Both the position numbers and the translations under genes were made by a program. Below, piece after piece: positions 1 through 7,093 of a stretch of DNA of 64,000 nucleotides; position 1 is the first letter of the stretch, and each line of letters begins with the position of its first letter. The notes beneath the pieces were generated by a model that was given only the letters and a program-made list of their open reading frames with translations, was not told the DNA's origin and did not search any database. The stretch comes from VGMA01 sp964655475 (lineage in GTDB: Bacteria > Chlamydiota > Chlamydiia > Chlamydiales > VGMA01), in assembly GCA_964655475.1 (NCBI GenBank), contig CAZZMO010000001.1, positions 124,001 through 188,000 on the forward strand. The letters run 5' to 3'.

Positions 1-118
1 CTGCACAACAGGTGCCATTGCAGCAGGGGACTCTAGCTTTACAACAGGTGCCATTACAGCACGCCTCTTCATTACCACACATTAAACAATCTATTCCGCA
101 TTTATCTCCAGCAGCCAT
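1..118 (-). CDS. cysteine-rich protein, partial (cut by window edge)
   Basis: Only the first 39 or so codons lie in the window; the gene reads leftward out of it. The visible N-terminus starts MAAGDKCGIDCLMC and then repeats the block CCNGTCC twice, so about one residue in three is cysteine. The ATG at 116-118 is preceded on the minus strand by a good AAAGAGGT ribosome-binding site. There is no hydrophobic signal peptide. The style (CC and CxxC clusters, small polar spacers) resembles the C-terminal part of the 291-residue cysteine-rich protein at 20314-21189, so I place it in the same loose group. Function is unknown. Disulfide-linked structural or secreted protein is a guess. Confidence 0.7.
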   Translation of the reverse strand, partial: MAAGDKCGIDCLMCGNEEACCNGTCCKARVPCCNGTCCA

Positions 119-187
119 AATAACCTCTTTAATTGATGATAGGAATTCTACACCAATATTGGAAATTACGCGTTTATGTGCTGATTG

Positions 188-970
188 TTAGGATGTTATG
201 GATTTTAGATGGGCGTCAATGAGTTGACGTGAGAGGCTGCAGGGGTGGGGGAGTTTGGGAAGTGCATCGGGGGTAAACCAACGTGCATCTTCGATTTCTT
301 TGGGATCGATCTGGATGGGGCCTTCTTGGTAGGTTGCAATGAAAGCGGTGGCTAGAGAGGTGGGGAAAGGCCATGGTTGGCTACCGAAGTAGGTGATGGG
401 GCCGATAGTAAGACCTAGCTCTTCGTGGATTTCTCGGCGGACTGCATCTTCTAGGGACTCTCCAGGGCTCACAAACCCTGCAATGGCGCTGTAAACTCCT
501 TCAGCAAAATTAGGGGATCTTGCGAGGAGAATTTGGTCTTTATGGACGATCAGTGCGATCACAATGTTTGAATAGGTGGGGTAGATCAGGCCATTACAAG
601 AGGAACAGGCTTTAGCTACTTCTTCTATAAGCCACGTAGTCTCTTGACCGCAGCAGCCACTGTAGCGATTCTCTAGATGCCAGTGGAGGAGGTGTTTCCC
701 TTTGGCAATGAGGGGGACTATTTCTTTATCTGCTATGACAAAAGCATCTCGAACAGGGAGCCCTTTTGCTTTTACTCTCTCTGTTGATTCCATAACTGCA
801 AAGAGATCTTTTCCTTGATATTTCCCCAAAAAACAATAATTTTCATGAGCAGGGAGAAGGGACTTTTCTCGGTAGAAAGTATGGCAAGGAAAGATAAATG
901 AGTGTGGAGGTGTGTATAAAATGGTGCCATCTTCTTTGAAAACAAGAAGAAGGTCATCCTCTTTAAACAT
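188..970 (-). CDS. nudC: NADH pyrophosphatase NudC (Nudix family)
   Basis: NudC-type Nudix hydrolases cleave NAD(H) to NMN(H) and AMP and remove NAD caps from RNA. The 260-residue protein has the full Nudix box, starting GFVSPGESLEDAVRRE and ending EELGL, and the NudC-specific SQPWPFPxS signature just after it. A zinc ribbon precedes the Nudix domain, but its first half reads SGCCG where the family usually has CGxCG, so the first ligand is displaced. The second half (CSSC) is intact. The start codon lies 8 bases inside the end of bioY, so the two are probably co-transcribed from the bioY side. Length is normal for the family (E. coli NudC is 257 residues). Confidence 0.92.
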   Translation of the reverse strand: MFKEDDLLLVFKEDGTILYTPPHSFIFPCHTFYREKSLLPAHENYCFLGKYQGKDLFAVMESTERVKAKGLPVRDAFVIADKEIVPLIAKGKHLLHWHLENRYSGCCGQETTWLIEEVAKACSSCNGLIYPTYSNIVIALIVHKDQILLARSPNFAEGVYSAIAGFVSPGESLEDAVRREIHEELGLTIGPITYFGSQPWPFPTSLATAFIATYQEGPIQIDPKEIEDARWFTPDALPKLPHPCSLSRQLIDAHLKSITS

Positions 971-1520
971 TCGCCCTCTTGAGCCCTTTTGTTAGGAGAA
1001 GGATCTTAAGGATATCTCCAAAGATGAAAGGGCAAATCCCGAGAAGGATCGCCATTTTGAATCCTGTGTAGAGGGTCAGGTGGCAGACGCCAAAGAAGTA
1101 GATGGCGAGATTGCCGAAGGCAAAAGCGGAGAAGAGGGCATATTCGGTTTTCTCTTTTTTTCTCTCAAGGAGATAGCCTGTCAGGTAAGCACCTGCGACG
1201 TAGCCGAGGAGATAACCACCACTTGGCCCTAAAAGAATCGCAACTCCTGAAGTGAGAGCAAATACAGGAAGTCCAAAGAGCCCTTGTAAAAGGTATCCCA
1301 TGACAGCTAAAGCGCCACGTTTGCTGCCGAGGAGAGCTCCTAGGGCCAGTGCTATGTGGGGAGCAAGGGCAATCGGTACAGGTGTGAAAGGGAGGTGGAT
1401 TGATAGGGGAGCAACAAGGCTCATTAGAAGACTTCCAAGCCCAATGAGGAGGAGGCTTTCTAGCCAGGAGAGCTCTCGTTCTGATACGATATTTAAAGTT
1501 TTTGCTACTCCGCTGATCAT
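963..1520 (-). CDS. bioY: biotin transporter BioY (ECF S-component)
   Basis: BioY binds and imports biotin across the inner membrane. The protein is strongly hydrophobic with about six membrane segments and carries the BioY-type stretches LPFTPVPIAL and GPSGGYLLGY. I chose the ATG at 1518-1520 because AGAGG lies just upstream; an in-frame start at 1553 would add eleven residues but has no such site. The gene overlaps nudC by 8 bases. No EcfA/EcfT energizing genes are nearby, and BioY can act alone in some bacteria. A Chlamydia BioY has been shown to import biotin, so this fits a biotin-scavenging intracellular lifestyle. The divergent side carries a TPP riboswitch. Confidence 0.9.
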   Translation of the reverse strand: MISGVAKTLNIVSERELSWLESLLLIGLGSLLMSLVAPLSIHLPFTPVPIALAPHIALALGALLGSKRGALAVMGYLLQGLFGLPVFALTSGVAILLGPSGGYLLGYVAGAYLTGYLLERKKEKTEYALFSAFAFGNLAIYFFGVCHLTLYTGFKMAILLGICPFIFGDILKILLLTKGLKRANV

Positions 1521-1628
1521 ATCAACCTCTTTTTTTAGGGCCAAATATACCATTTGAAATAGTATCTTGTAAACATTCGAGAGAATTCTTGTCTAAAATG
1601 GGGACTCTTTTCTACCATATCTTCCAGA

Positions 1629-1747
1629 AACACCAGGGGTGCTAAGTTTCTTAGCTGAGATATAACCCTCATACCTGATCCGGGTAGTGCCGGCGTAGGA
1701 AGTGTGAGATGTGAATAGAAACTCCTGGGCCTATTTTTTTGGAGTTT
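1629..1747 (+). promoter_or_regulatory. TPP riboswitch (THI box) with RBS-sequestering hairpin
   Basis: The THI-box core is clear: GGGGTGC at about 1635-1641, CTGAGA at 1655-1660, ACCC at 1665-1668, ACCTGATC at 1673-1680 followed by CGGGTAGTGCCGGCGTAGGA. These match the thiamine-pyrophosphate aptamer in order and spacing. Downstream, AAACTCC at 1719-1725 can pair with GGAGTTT at 1741-1747. That would bury the GGAG ribosome-binding site (1741-1744) of the ATG at 1752, so translational control is more likely than transcription termination. It should repress the transporter operon when TPP is plentiful. Confidence 0.93.
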
Positions 1748-1751
1748 TTGC

Positions 1752-2978
1752 ATGTCTTCATTTTCTATTTTTCTCGGCAATCTGTTTGAACATTACGATA
1801 CAGCTCTCTTTGGCTTTTTATCCCCGTTTCTAGCCCCTTTAATTTTCCCTCAGCATGATCCTTTGACCGCTTTGATTTTAACCTATGCGATGATTCCACT
1901 CGGGATGCTCGCAAGGCCTCTCGGATCCCTTTTCTTGGGATCGATCGGGGATCAATATGGGAGGGAAAAGGCTCTCTTTATTTCACTCCTTGGGATGGGG
2001 ATCATCTCTCTTCTGATCGCTTTTAGCCCGACATACAACGAGGCGGGGATTTTTGCCCCTCTCTTTTTCTGTTTGGGAAGGGTACTCCAAAACTTTTTGG
2101 CTGCAGGGGAAAGTATGGGAGGGGCGATCTTTTTACTTGAAAATGCTCCTCCAAAACGGCACGACCTCCTCAGTAGTTTTTTCAGCGCATCGACTATTGG
2201 CGGATATCTCTTAGCATCGTTCGGAGTTTTTTTTGTCCACTATGCGAATATTCCGTGTGGTTGGAGAATGCTTTATTTATTTGGCTCGATCACGGCTCTA
2301 TGCGGCGCTTTCATCAGACGATCGATGAAGGGATCAGCCCGAGTTTTAGAGAAAAAAAAGAATCCTTTTTGGGAATACCGCATCCCGTTTTTACTGATCG
2401 TCATTACTTCAGGATTTTCTTATGCAACCTATTCAATAGCTCTTGTACTCATGAATGGGCTCATCCCTCTTGTGACCTCTTTTTCCAAAGCAGAGGTGAT
2501 CAAACTTAACACCTATTTACTCATCTTTGATTTTGCGATCTTGCCCTTATTTGGCTGGCTTGCTTCGAAAGTGTCTCGTGAGAAGTGGATGCTCATCGTA
2601 GCTCTTGTCATTAGTTTTTTGTCGATGCCGCTGATCACTCTTCTGAGTGGAGCTTCTTTTGGGATGTTGGTCCTCTTGAGAGTTGTTTTTGTAGTGTTTG
2701 GTGTCGCCTTTTTTGCCCCCTTCCATGCTTGGGTGCAAACGCTAGTCCCTCCCCATTCCCGCTACAGGATCATTTCGCTCGGATATGCAGTAGGCTCACA
2801 ATTATTTGGTGGAATCACAACGCCACTGGCTCTCTGGTGTTTTAAAAAAACGGGGATGATCGGGAGTGTCTCTTGGTATTGGACTTCATTAGGGATTCTT
2901 ACAGCCACTTTGCTCTGGCTCAGGATAAAAAAAACAAGGAGTTCTTATGCAGGCGAATCGAGATTGGTGGCAGAGTAG
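1752..2978 (+). CDS. MFS transporter, candidate thiamine importer
   Basis: A 408-residue major facilitator with about 12 membrane segments. The loop between TM2 and TM3 reads GSIGDQYGREKA, the usual MFS signature, and the N-terminus (FEHYDTALFGFLSPFLAPLIFP) resembles the metabolite:H+ symporter (ProP-like) branch. Substrate cannot be read from sequence, but the TPP riboswitch immediately upstream makes thiamine, a thiamine phosphate or a precursor the best guess. GGAG at 1741-1744 is the ribosome-binding site and lies in the riboswitch hairpin. The next gene starts 32 bases before this one ends, so both should respond to TPP. No thiamine biosynthesis gene is present in the window. Confidence 0.85.
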   Translation: MSSFSIFLGNLFEHYDTALFGFLSPFLAPLIFPQHDPLTALILTYAMIPLGMLARPLGSLFLGSIGDQYGREKALFISLLGMGIISLLIAFSPTYNEAGIFAPLFFCLGRVLQNFLAAGESMGGAIFLLENAPPKRHDLLSSFFSASTIGGYLLASFGVFFVHYANIPCGWRMLYLFGSITALCGAFIRRSMKGSARVLEKKKNPFWEYRIPFLLIVITSGFSYATYSIALVLMNGLIPLVTSFSKAEVIKLNTYLLIFDFAILPLFGWLASKVSREKWMLIVALVISFLSMPLITLLSGASFGMLVLLRVVFVVFGVAFFAPFHAWVQTLVPPHSRYRIISLGYAVGSQLFGGITTPLALWCFKKTGMIGSVSWYWTSLGILTATLLWLRIKKTRSSYAGESRLVAE

Positions 2979-3690
2979 CCTTTATGGACTATGCCGCTCT
3001 ATGCTTGTTCAGGGTGTGATTGCTCCGATCGACACGATGAAAGTGAGGATCAGGGCATATCCTGACGATATCAAGATTCACCATTTGGCAAAGGAAATCA
3101 TACAAAATGAGGGTGCTTTTGCTTTTTATCGAGGACTCGTCCCTGAATTTTGGAAGATTGTGACCAAATCTCTTTGGAGCTGGCCAATGATGACAAAATT
3201 TCCGAGCTATTTACATCGGCAGGGGTGTGAAGAGTTAAAGGCAGAGGCAATTACAGGCCTTGCGATTGCAAAAGTAGATGCTCTCTCGAATCTTTGGCTC
3301 GACAAGAGAAAGCAGATGCTTCTTCTCAGTAGTCGAAATAGTTATTCAATGGAACATGCGATCAATGATGGGATGAGGGGATTTGGGGCCCTTTGGCTTA
3401 AGCTTTCTGTCTCGTGGAGCACCTTTTTAGTCGCACAAAAATATTTCCGCCGCAGAGATCAACCCCTGACCTCGCTCGATTTATTCTGGATCGGTATGAA
3501 GGTGACGATTATTGTCGGAACCGTGACCGCTCCTTTTGATTTTTACACGAGTATGAAGTTTGCTCAAAACGTCAGTCTATCTGATTTCCTATTGAAGGGG
3601 CGCTACTACAGGGGCTTTTCTCTTTATATCACTTCCCTTTCTGTTCACAATATCGCATCCATCATCTTACTCGATAAGCTTGAAAAATAA
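2947..3690 (+). CDS. mitochondrial-carrier-family-like protein
   Basis: The 247-residue product shows hallmarks of the eukaryotic mitochondrial carrier (SLC25) family. Repeat 1 has PIDTMKVR at residues 27-34 (PxDxxKxR) and EGAFAFYRG at 55-63 ([DE]GxxxxYRG). Repeat 3 has PFDFYTSMK at about 196-204 and KGRYYRG at 217-223. The middle repeat is degenerate (KVDALSNLW near 109-116, DGMRGFGALW at 141-150). It is shorter than typical carriers (about 300 residues), with repeats near 80 residues. An AAGGAG site precedes the ATG, which lies inside the end of the TPP-controlled MFS gene, so it should belong to that operon. Human SLC25A19 carries TPP, which makes a TPP-related role attractive, but this is inference. 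A host-directed effector, as known for the Legionella carrier LncP, is the alternative. Confidence 0.75.
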   Translation: MQANRDWWQSSLYGLCRSMLVQGVIAPIDTMKVRIRAYPDDIKIHHLAKEIIQNEGAFAFYRGLVPEFWKIVTKSLWSWPMMTKFPSYLHRQGCEELKAEAITGLAIAKVDALSNLWLDKRKQMLLLSSRNSYSMEHAINDGMRGFGALWLKLSVSWSTFLVAQKYFRRRDQPLTSLDLFWIGMKVTIIVGTVTAPFDFYTSMKFAQNVSLSDFLLKGRYYRGFSLYITSLSVHNIASIILLDKLEK

Positions 3691-3716
3691 ATTCCCTTAG
3701 ACTATGGCTAAGAGAC

Positions 3717-3845
3717 ATGGTCTGGTTATTTATTGGTTATTTTACAGCGCAAACAGTGGCCCTCTTTGGTTATCGGAAGATAGCTATTGGGCTGAGCCTT
3801 TTTCTTTGGCTCGCGTCGCTTGCCTTTTTTGTGAGTGAACTATGA
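3717..3845 (+). CDS. 42-residue membrane protein upstream of dsbB
   Basis: A short reading frame starting MVWLFIGYFTAQ and ending FFVSEL, with two hydrophobic segments around a YRK turn at residues 19-21. Its TGA overlaps the dsbB ATG as ATGA (3842-3845), a coupling seen throughout this genome. That overlap and the hydrophobic composition argue that it is real. Small membrane proteins next to dsbB-like genes occur in other bacteria (I recall the DUF5993 family), but I cannot confirm membership. It may be a subunit or partner of the DsbB-like protein. Confidence 0.6.
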   Translation: MVWLFIGYFTAQTVALFGYRKIAIGLSLFLWLASLAFFVSEL

Positions 3846-4318
3846 AACTCTTTGTCCAATACATCAATGCACTCATCATTTTGGTTCTTGGGGGAGTTCT
3901 CACTGGGGCCTACGTTGTACAGGTGGCTTTAGATGTTTTGCCATGCTCTCTTTGTATCTTGCAAAGAGCCGCCATGGTGGGGGTCACGATGGGGGAGATC
4001 TTGAACTTGCGCTATGGCGTTCAAAGTTCTCACTATAGCCTTTCTTACTTCAGTGCTCTTTTTGGAGCGGCCGTTTCTTTAAAGCAATTCTCTCTTCACT
4101 ACTGCCCTGGCACGTCTGATTATCCGATCAGCGTATGGGGATTGAAACTTTACACCTGGGCGCTCATAGTCTTTATTTCTGTCATGCTGGCGATCAGCAT
4201 CCTACACTTTCTCGACCCCCTCCCTAAAAAGGAGAGGGAGGTTCACCAGGTCACTTTGATTGGGTGGATCGCGATGGGTTTTATCATGGTGATCACATTT
4301 TGTAATATTGTTATCTAG
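3842..4318 (+). CDS. dsbB: DsbB/BdbC-type disulfide bond formation protein
   Basis: Membrane quinone reductase that re-oxidizes a periplasmic thiol oxidase. The 158 residues form about four membrane helices. The first periplasmic redox motif CSLCILQR (CxxC followed by the quinone-contacting QR) is intact. The second periplasmic loop shows only one cysteine (HYCPGTSD), whereas E. coli DsbB has two there. Disulfide exchange would then have to differ or use another partner. The gene overlaps the 42-residue membrane protein upstream. Envelope disulfide chemistry is central to chlamydial cell-wall rigidity. The last 8 bases overlap the convergent histone gene. Confidence 0.85.
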   Translation: MKLFVQYINALIILVLGGVLTGAYVVQVALDVLPCSLCILQRAAMVGVTMGEILNLRYGVQSSHYSLSYFSALFGAAVSLKQFSLHYCPGTSDYPISVWGLKLYTWALIVFISVMLAISILHFLDPLPKKEREVHQVTLIGWIAMGFIMVITFCNIVI

Positions 4319-4499
4319 AAATAAAATCCCGATCCATCAAGGTTTTTCTTTTATCTTTCTTCGCGTTTTCAATGGCTCTATCACACTCGGCGCGGATGAT
4401 TTCTGAGAGGGCATCCATGACGGCTGCGGAGCAATTGAGGTCTCCTTTGGATTTGATGTACTGCTTTACTTTGCTAGCGACAACGAGAACTTCTGACAT
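4311..4499 (-). CDS. bacterial histone-fold protein
   Basis: The 62-residue protein has the length of a single histone fold. The C-terminal half carries AKKDKRKTLMDRDF, with R51, T53 and D58 spaced exactly as the RxTxxxxD element of archaeal histones (for example RKTIKAED in HMfB). The N-terminus, SEVLVVASKVKQYIKSKG, followed by a long amphipathic helix, is what I recall for the Bdellovibrio histone Bd0055 and its relatives. Such proteins dimerize and bind or bend DNA. It is unrelated to the lysine-rich chlamydial Hc1/Hc2 proteins. AAGGAGACG gives a strong ribosome-binding site. It is divergent from the rRNA methylase gene. Confidence 0.85.
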   Translation of the reverse strand: MSEVLVVASKVKQYIKSKGDLNCSAAVMDALSEIIRAECDRAIENAKKDKRKTLMDRDFISR

Positions 4500-4550
4500 A
4501 AATCGTCTCCTTTTTTTTAAATTTAAGGATAAATCCCTTTTTTTGCTATT

Positions 4551-5870
4551 ATGATTCGCATGTTTACACTAGGCGATGAAATCGAATTAGAAATCAGGGA
4601 CCTTTCTTCCCAAGGAGAAGGGGTTGGCTCCTTTCAGGGGATGACCCTCTTTATTGAGGGAGCCTTGATTGGAGAGAAGGTCAAGGCCAAAGTAACTTTG
4701 GTCAAGAAGCAGTATGCCAAAGGGGATTTGGTCAAAGTCATCCAATCTTCGTCTCACCGTGTGAAGCCTATTTGTCCTATTTTTGACGAATGTGGGGGCT
4801 GTCAGATTATGCACCTCAGTTATGATGAGCAGCTCAAAGTTAAAAAAGGGCGTGTACTGAGTGCGTTTGAAAGAATCGGTGGTTTTGAAAATGTGCCGCT
4901 CGAAGATGTGCGCCCTTCTGTAAAACCTTTGCACTACCGCAATAAGATTACGCTCCCGATTTCTCTTCAGGGTGGGGAAAAAGTCATCGGCCTTTATGCT
5001 AAAAGATCTCACGATATTGTCCCCGTTTCTCACTGCTATATCCACCTAGAAGAGGGGGAGAAGATTTTTGCGTCGCTCAAAAAAGATTTGCCTCCCGTCA
5101 AGCATGTCGTGATCAGAACCGCAGAGCACTCAAAGGAGAGTCTGCTCCTCTTTTTGACTTCGCAAAAGAGTGATCTCATCCCTTACGCAAAAGCGTTGAT
5201 TAAAGAGCATCCATCGATTGTAGGTGTGGTTCAAGGAAGTGTCGATGAAGAGAGAAATAGCCTCTTTGCGAGCGCATACCAGACTCTTCAAGGGAAGGAC
5301 TATCTCAAAGAATCGTTTGCAGGGTATCAAGTCAAGATCAGCGCCCCTTCCTTCTTTCAGGTAAATACACTCCAAGCGGAAGCTCTTTATCGAGAAGCGA
5401 TCAAGGCGGCAGAGCTCAGCTCAGATGAGGTCGTTTTAGATGCCTACTCAGGGATCGGTCTTTTAACCATGATGATCGCCCGAGGGGTGAAAAAGGTCAT
5501 GGGAATCGAGATTGCACCGACCAGCATCGCTGATGCAAAAGAGAATGTGAAAATGAACCAGATCAAAAACATCGAGTGGTTCAAAGGGACAACTGAAGAG
5601 TGGATTGAAAAGGTCCCATCTTACGACAAGGTGTTTCTCAATCCTCCAAGGGGAGGGTGTGAGCCATCGGTTTTGGAAGCTTTGACGAAAGGGGATGCAA
5701 CGAAGATTGTCTATATCTCCTGCGATCCAGCCACTTTGGCAAGAGATGGAAGTATTCTCAAGGCAAAAGGATGGCAGCTCGATCGAGTGACCCCATTCGA
5801 TATGTTCCCGCAGACGATGCACGTAGAGTCGGTCGCAACGTTCTCTAGGGCTTCATTCCACCCGCTTTAA
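4551..5870 (+). CDS. rlmD: 23S rRNA (uracil-C5)-methyltransferase, RlmD/RlmCD type
   Basis: SAM-dependent enzyme making 5-methyluridine in 23S rRNA. It has an N-terminal TRAM domain (residues about 5-60), a [4Fe-4S] cluster motif CPIFDECGGC at 74-83 with a further Cys near 162, a SAM-binding fold (DAYSGIGLLTMMIA) and the catalytic cysteine in SCDPATLARD near 390. The 439-residue length fits. The family also includes tRNA TrmA-like enzymes, so the exact uridine is uncertain. The start is ambiguous: there is no ribosome-binding site, and an extended -10 element TGCTATTAT covers 4544-4552, so the ATG at 4560 (residue 4) may be used on a leaderless mRNA. Confidence 0.9.
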   Translation: MIRMFTLGDEIELEIRDLSSQGEGVGSFQGMTLFIEGALIGEKVKAKVTLVKKQYAKGDLVKVIQSSSHRVKPICPIFDECGGCQIMHLSYDEQLKVKKGRVLSAFERIGGFENVPLEDVRPSVKPLHYRNKITLPISLQGGEKVIGLYAKRSHDIVPVSHCYIHLEEGEKIFASLKKDLPPVKHVVIRTAEHSKESLLLFLTSQKSDLIPYAKALIKEHPSIVGVVQGSVDEERNSLFASAYQTLQGKDYLKESFAGYQVKISAPSFFQVNTLQAEALYREAIKAAELSSDEVVLDAYSGIGLLTMMIARGVKKVMGIEIAPTSIADAKENVKMNQIKNIEWFKGTTEEWIEKVPSYDKVFLNPPRGGCEPSVLEALTKGDATKIVYISCDPATLARDGSILKAKGWQLDRVTPFDMFPQTMHVESVATFSRASFHPL

Positions 5871-6078
5871 AAATCGCGTTGATCCGATCTTCCTCTTCCT
5901 GAGCCCGCTGTTCTTCTAAATCAAAAAGGTTTTTCCGGTCATGTTCACGATAATAGGCCTCTTCTTCTTTACGAAGTTCTTCAGCTGTTGGGATCTGTTT
6001 TTTGGAAGGATCCTCTTTCTTTTTGTCACCGACGAGCATAGTAGCTCCGATGCAAATGCAAAGTATTATATGTGTCAT
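5845..6078 (-). CDS. small exported charged protein, unknown
   Basis: A 77-residue product with a hydrophobic N-terminus (MTHIILCICIGATMLVG) that looks like a signal peptide or lipoprotein-like leader. It is followed by a highly charged, helical region rich in Glu, Lys and Arg (for example EELRKEEEAYYREHDR). CAGGAGG four bases before the ATG is an excellent ribosome-binding site and is the main support that the gene is real. Its last 26 bases overlap the end of the rRNA methylase gene tail to tail. I do not recognise the family. Confidence 0.65.
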   Translation of the reverse strand: MTHIILCICIGATMLVGDKKKEDPSKKQIPTAEELRKEEEAYYREHDRKNLFDLEEQRAQEEEDRINAIFKAGGMKP

Positions 6079-6205
6079 GGTGCCTCCTGGAGTTTGTGTA
6101 TACGATAAAGAAGTCTTAAAAGTCTATAAAATTTTCAGTAGTGATTTAATAGCATTTTTTTTATTCTTTTTGGAAGGATTCGGGGGGGCAAATTTTAATT
6201 TTGAT

Positions 6206-7027
6206 ATGAAAAACCTATTTTATCTTTTTTTATCTGCATCAAGTTATTTATTGGGGACAACTCATTTATCACAGGAAAAGTATCTAACTTTTATCGAGGA
6301 ATATTCAAAAATCCTTGGTCCTCTAGGGGATGTGAAAAGAGGGGAAATTGAGGTGGTTGTCGATCCTAAAAAAATTAAGGAAATCGAAGATCGCCATTGT
6401 AAAAAGCTATTGGAGCAGGGTTCTACCCCTGAGGAAGCCTATAGCTCTAGTCGAGCTGGGATCGTGATTGAAGACTCCTACTGGATGTGGATTCGAGATG
6501 CTGTCTATTTCCCATCGGGAAAGACGGGGATGTACAATAGGATCATCAGAAAAGGGACTCTCGATGGTCCACAGACGGTAGCAGTTCTGCCGATTCTTCC
6601 CGATGGGAAGCTCATATTGAATCTGAATTTTCGCCATGCAACCCGCTCGTGGGAGCTTGAGATCCCCCGTGGATGGAGATTGAAAGGGGAAAGCGCCTCT
6701 GATGCAGCGGCAAGAGAGCTCAGGGAAGAGACAGGCTATAGCCCCGATGAGCAGGTTTATCTTGGGGTTGTGGCGTCAGACACAGGATGTGAATCGCAAC
6801 TCGTCCCTGTCTTTTTTTCAAGGGTTTCCAAGGCGGGGCAAACAGAACATGATGAATCTGAGGCGATCCTCTGTGTTAAAATATTTTCTATAGACGAGGT
6901 GCGTGCAGGGCTCAAGAAAGGCTGGATCGAGGTAGAAATCGGGGGTAAGAAGGAAGAGGTACCTGTAAGAGATGCTTATTTAACTTATGCTCTTTATCAA
7001 TCTGAATTAAATAAATTAATTCAATAA
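6206..7027 (+). CDS. Nudix hydrolase, ADP-ribose pyrophosphatase-like, probably exported
   Basis: The 273-residue product ends in a complete Nudix domain, with the box GWRLKGESASDAAARE continuing into LREETGY and the LEIPRGW run-in typical of ADP-ribose/nucleoside-diphosphate-sugar pyrophosphatases. I chose ATG 6206, giving the N-terminus MKNLFYLFLSASSYLLG, which looks like a signal peptide; a longer frame from 6002 would bury it. About 100 residues of unassigned sequence separate the leader from the Nudix fold. A Sec-exported Nudix enzyme would be unusual, since its usual substrates are cytoplasmic. If the leader is real the target may be envelope or host nucleotides. GGAAGGA is about 25 bases upstream, so the start remains uncertain. 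Confidence 0.78.
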   Translation: MKNLFYLFLSASSYLLGTTHLSQEKYLTFIEEYSKILGPLGDVKRGEIEVVVDPKKIKEIEDRHCKKLLEQGSTPEEAYSSSRAGIVIEDSYWMWIRDAVYFPSGKTGMYNRIIRKGTLDGPQTVAVLPILPDGKLILNLNFRHATRSWELEIPRGWRLKGESASDAAARELREETGYSPDEQVYLGVVASDTGCESQLVPVFFSRVSKAGQTEHDESEAILCVKIFSIDEVRAGLKKGWIEVEIGGKKEEVPVRDAYLTYALYQSELNKLIQ

Positions 7028-7048
7028 TCGATAAAATACCTGATATTT

Positions 7049-7057
7049 TGTTATAAT
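7049..7057 (+). promoter_or_regulatory. extended -10 promoter element
   Basis: TGTTATAAT is a perfect TGnTATAAT extended -10 element. The expected transcription start near 7064 leaves a leader of about 30 bases before the ATG at 7094. No convincing -35 is seen, which is usual for extended -10 promoters. Confidence 0.5.
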
Positions 7058-7093
7058 ACTGCGATTATTATGTAATAATTTGGTTTTATAACA

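Noticed and set aside
1252..1557. Plus-strand Arg/Pro-rich reading frame over bioY
   Set aside because: Composition is that of the complement of a membrane-protein gene; no start signal.
4311..4499. Histone-fold gene as chlamydial Hc1/Hc2
   Set aside because: Hc1/Hc2 are lysine/alanine-rich and lack the RxTxxxxD spacing; this product fits a histone fold instead.
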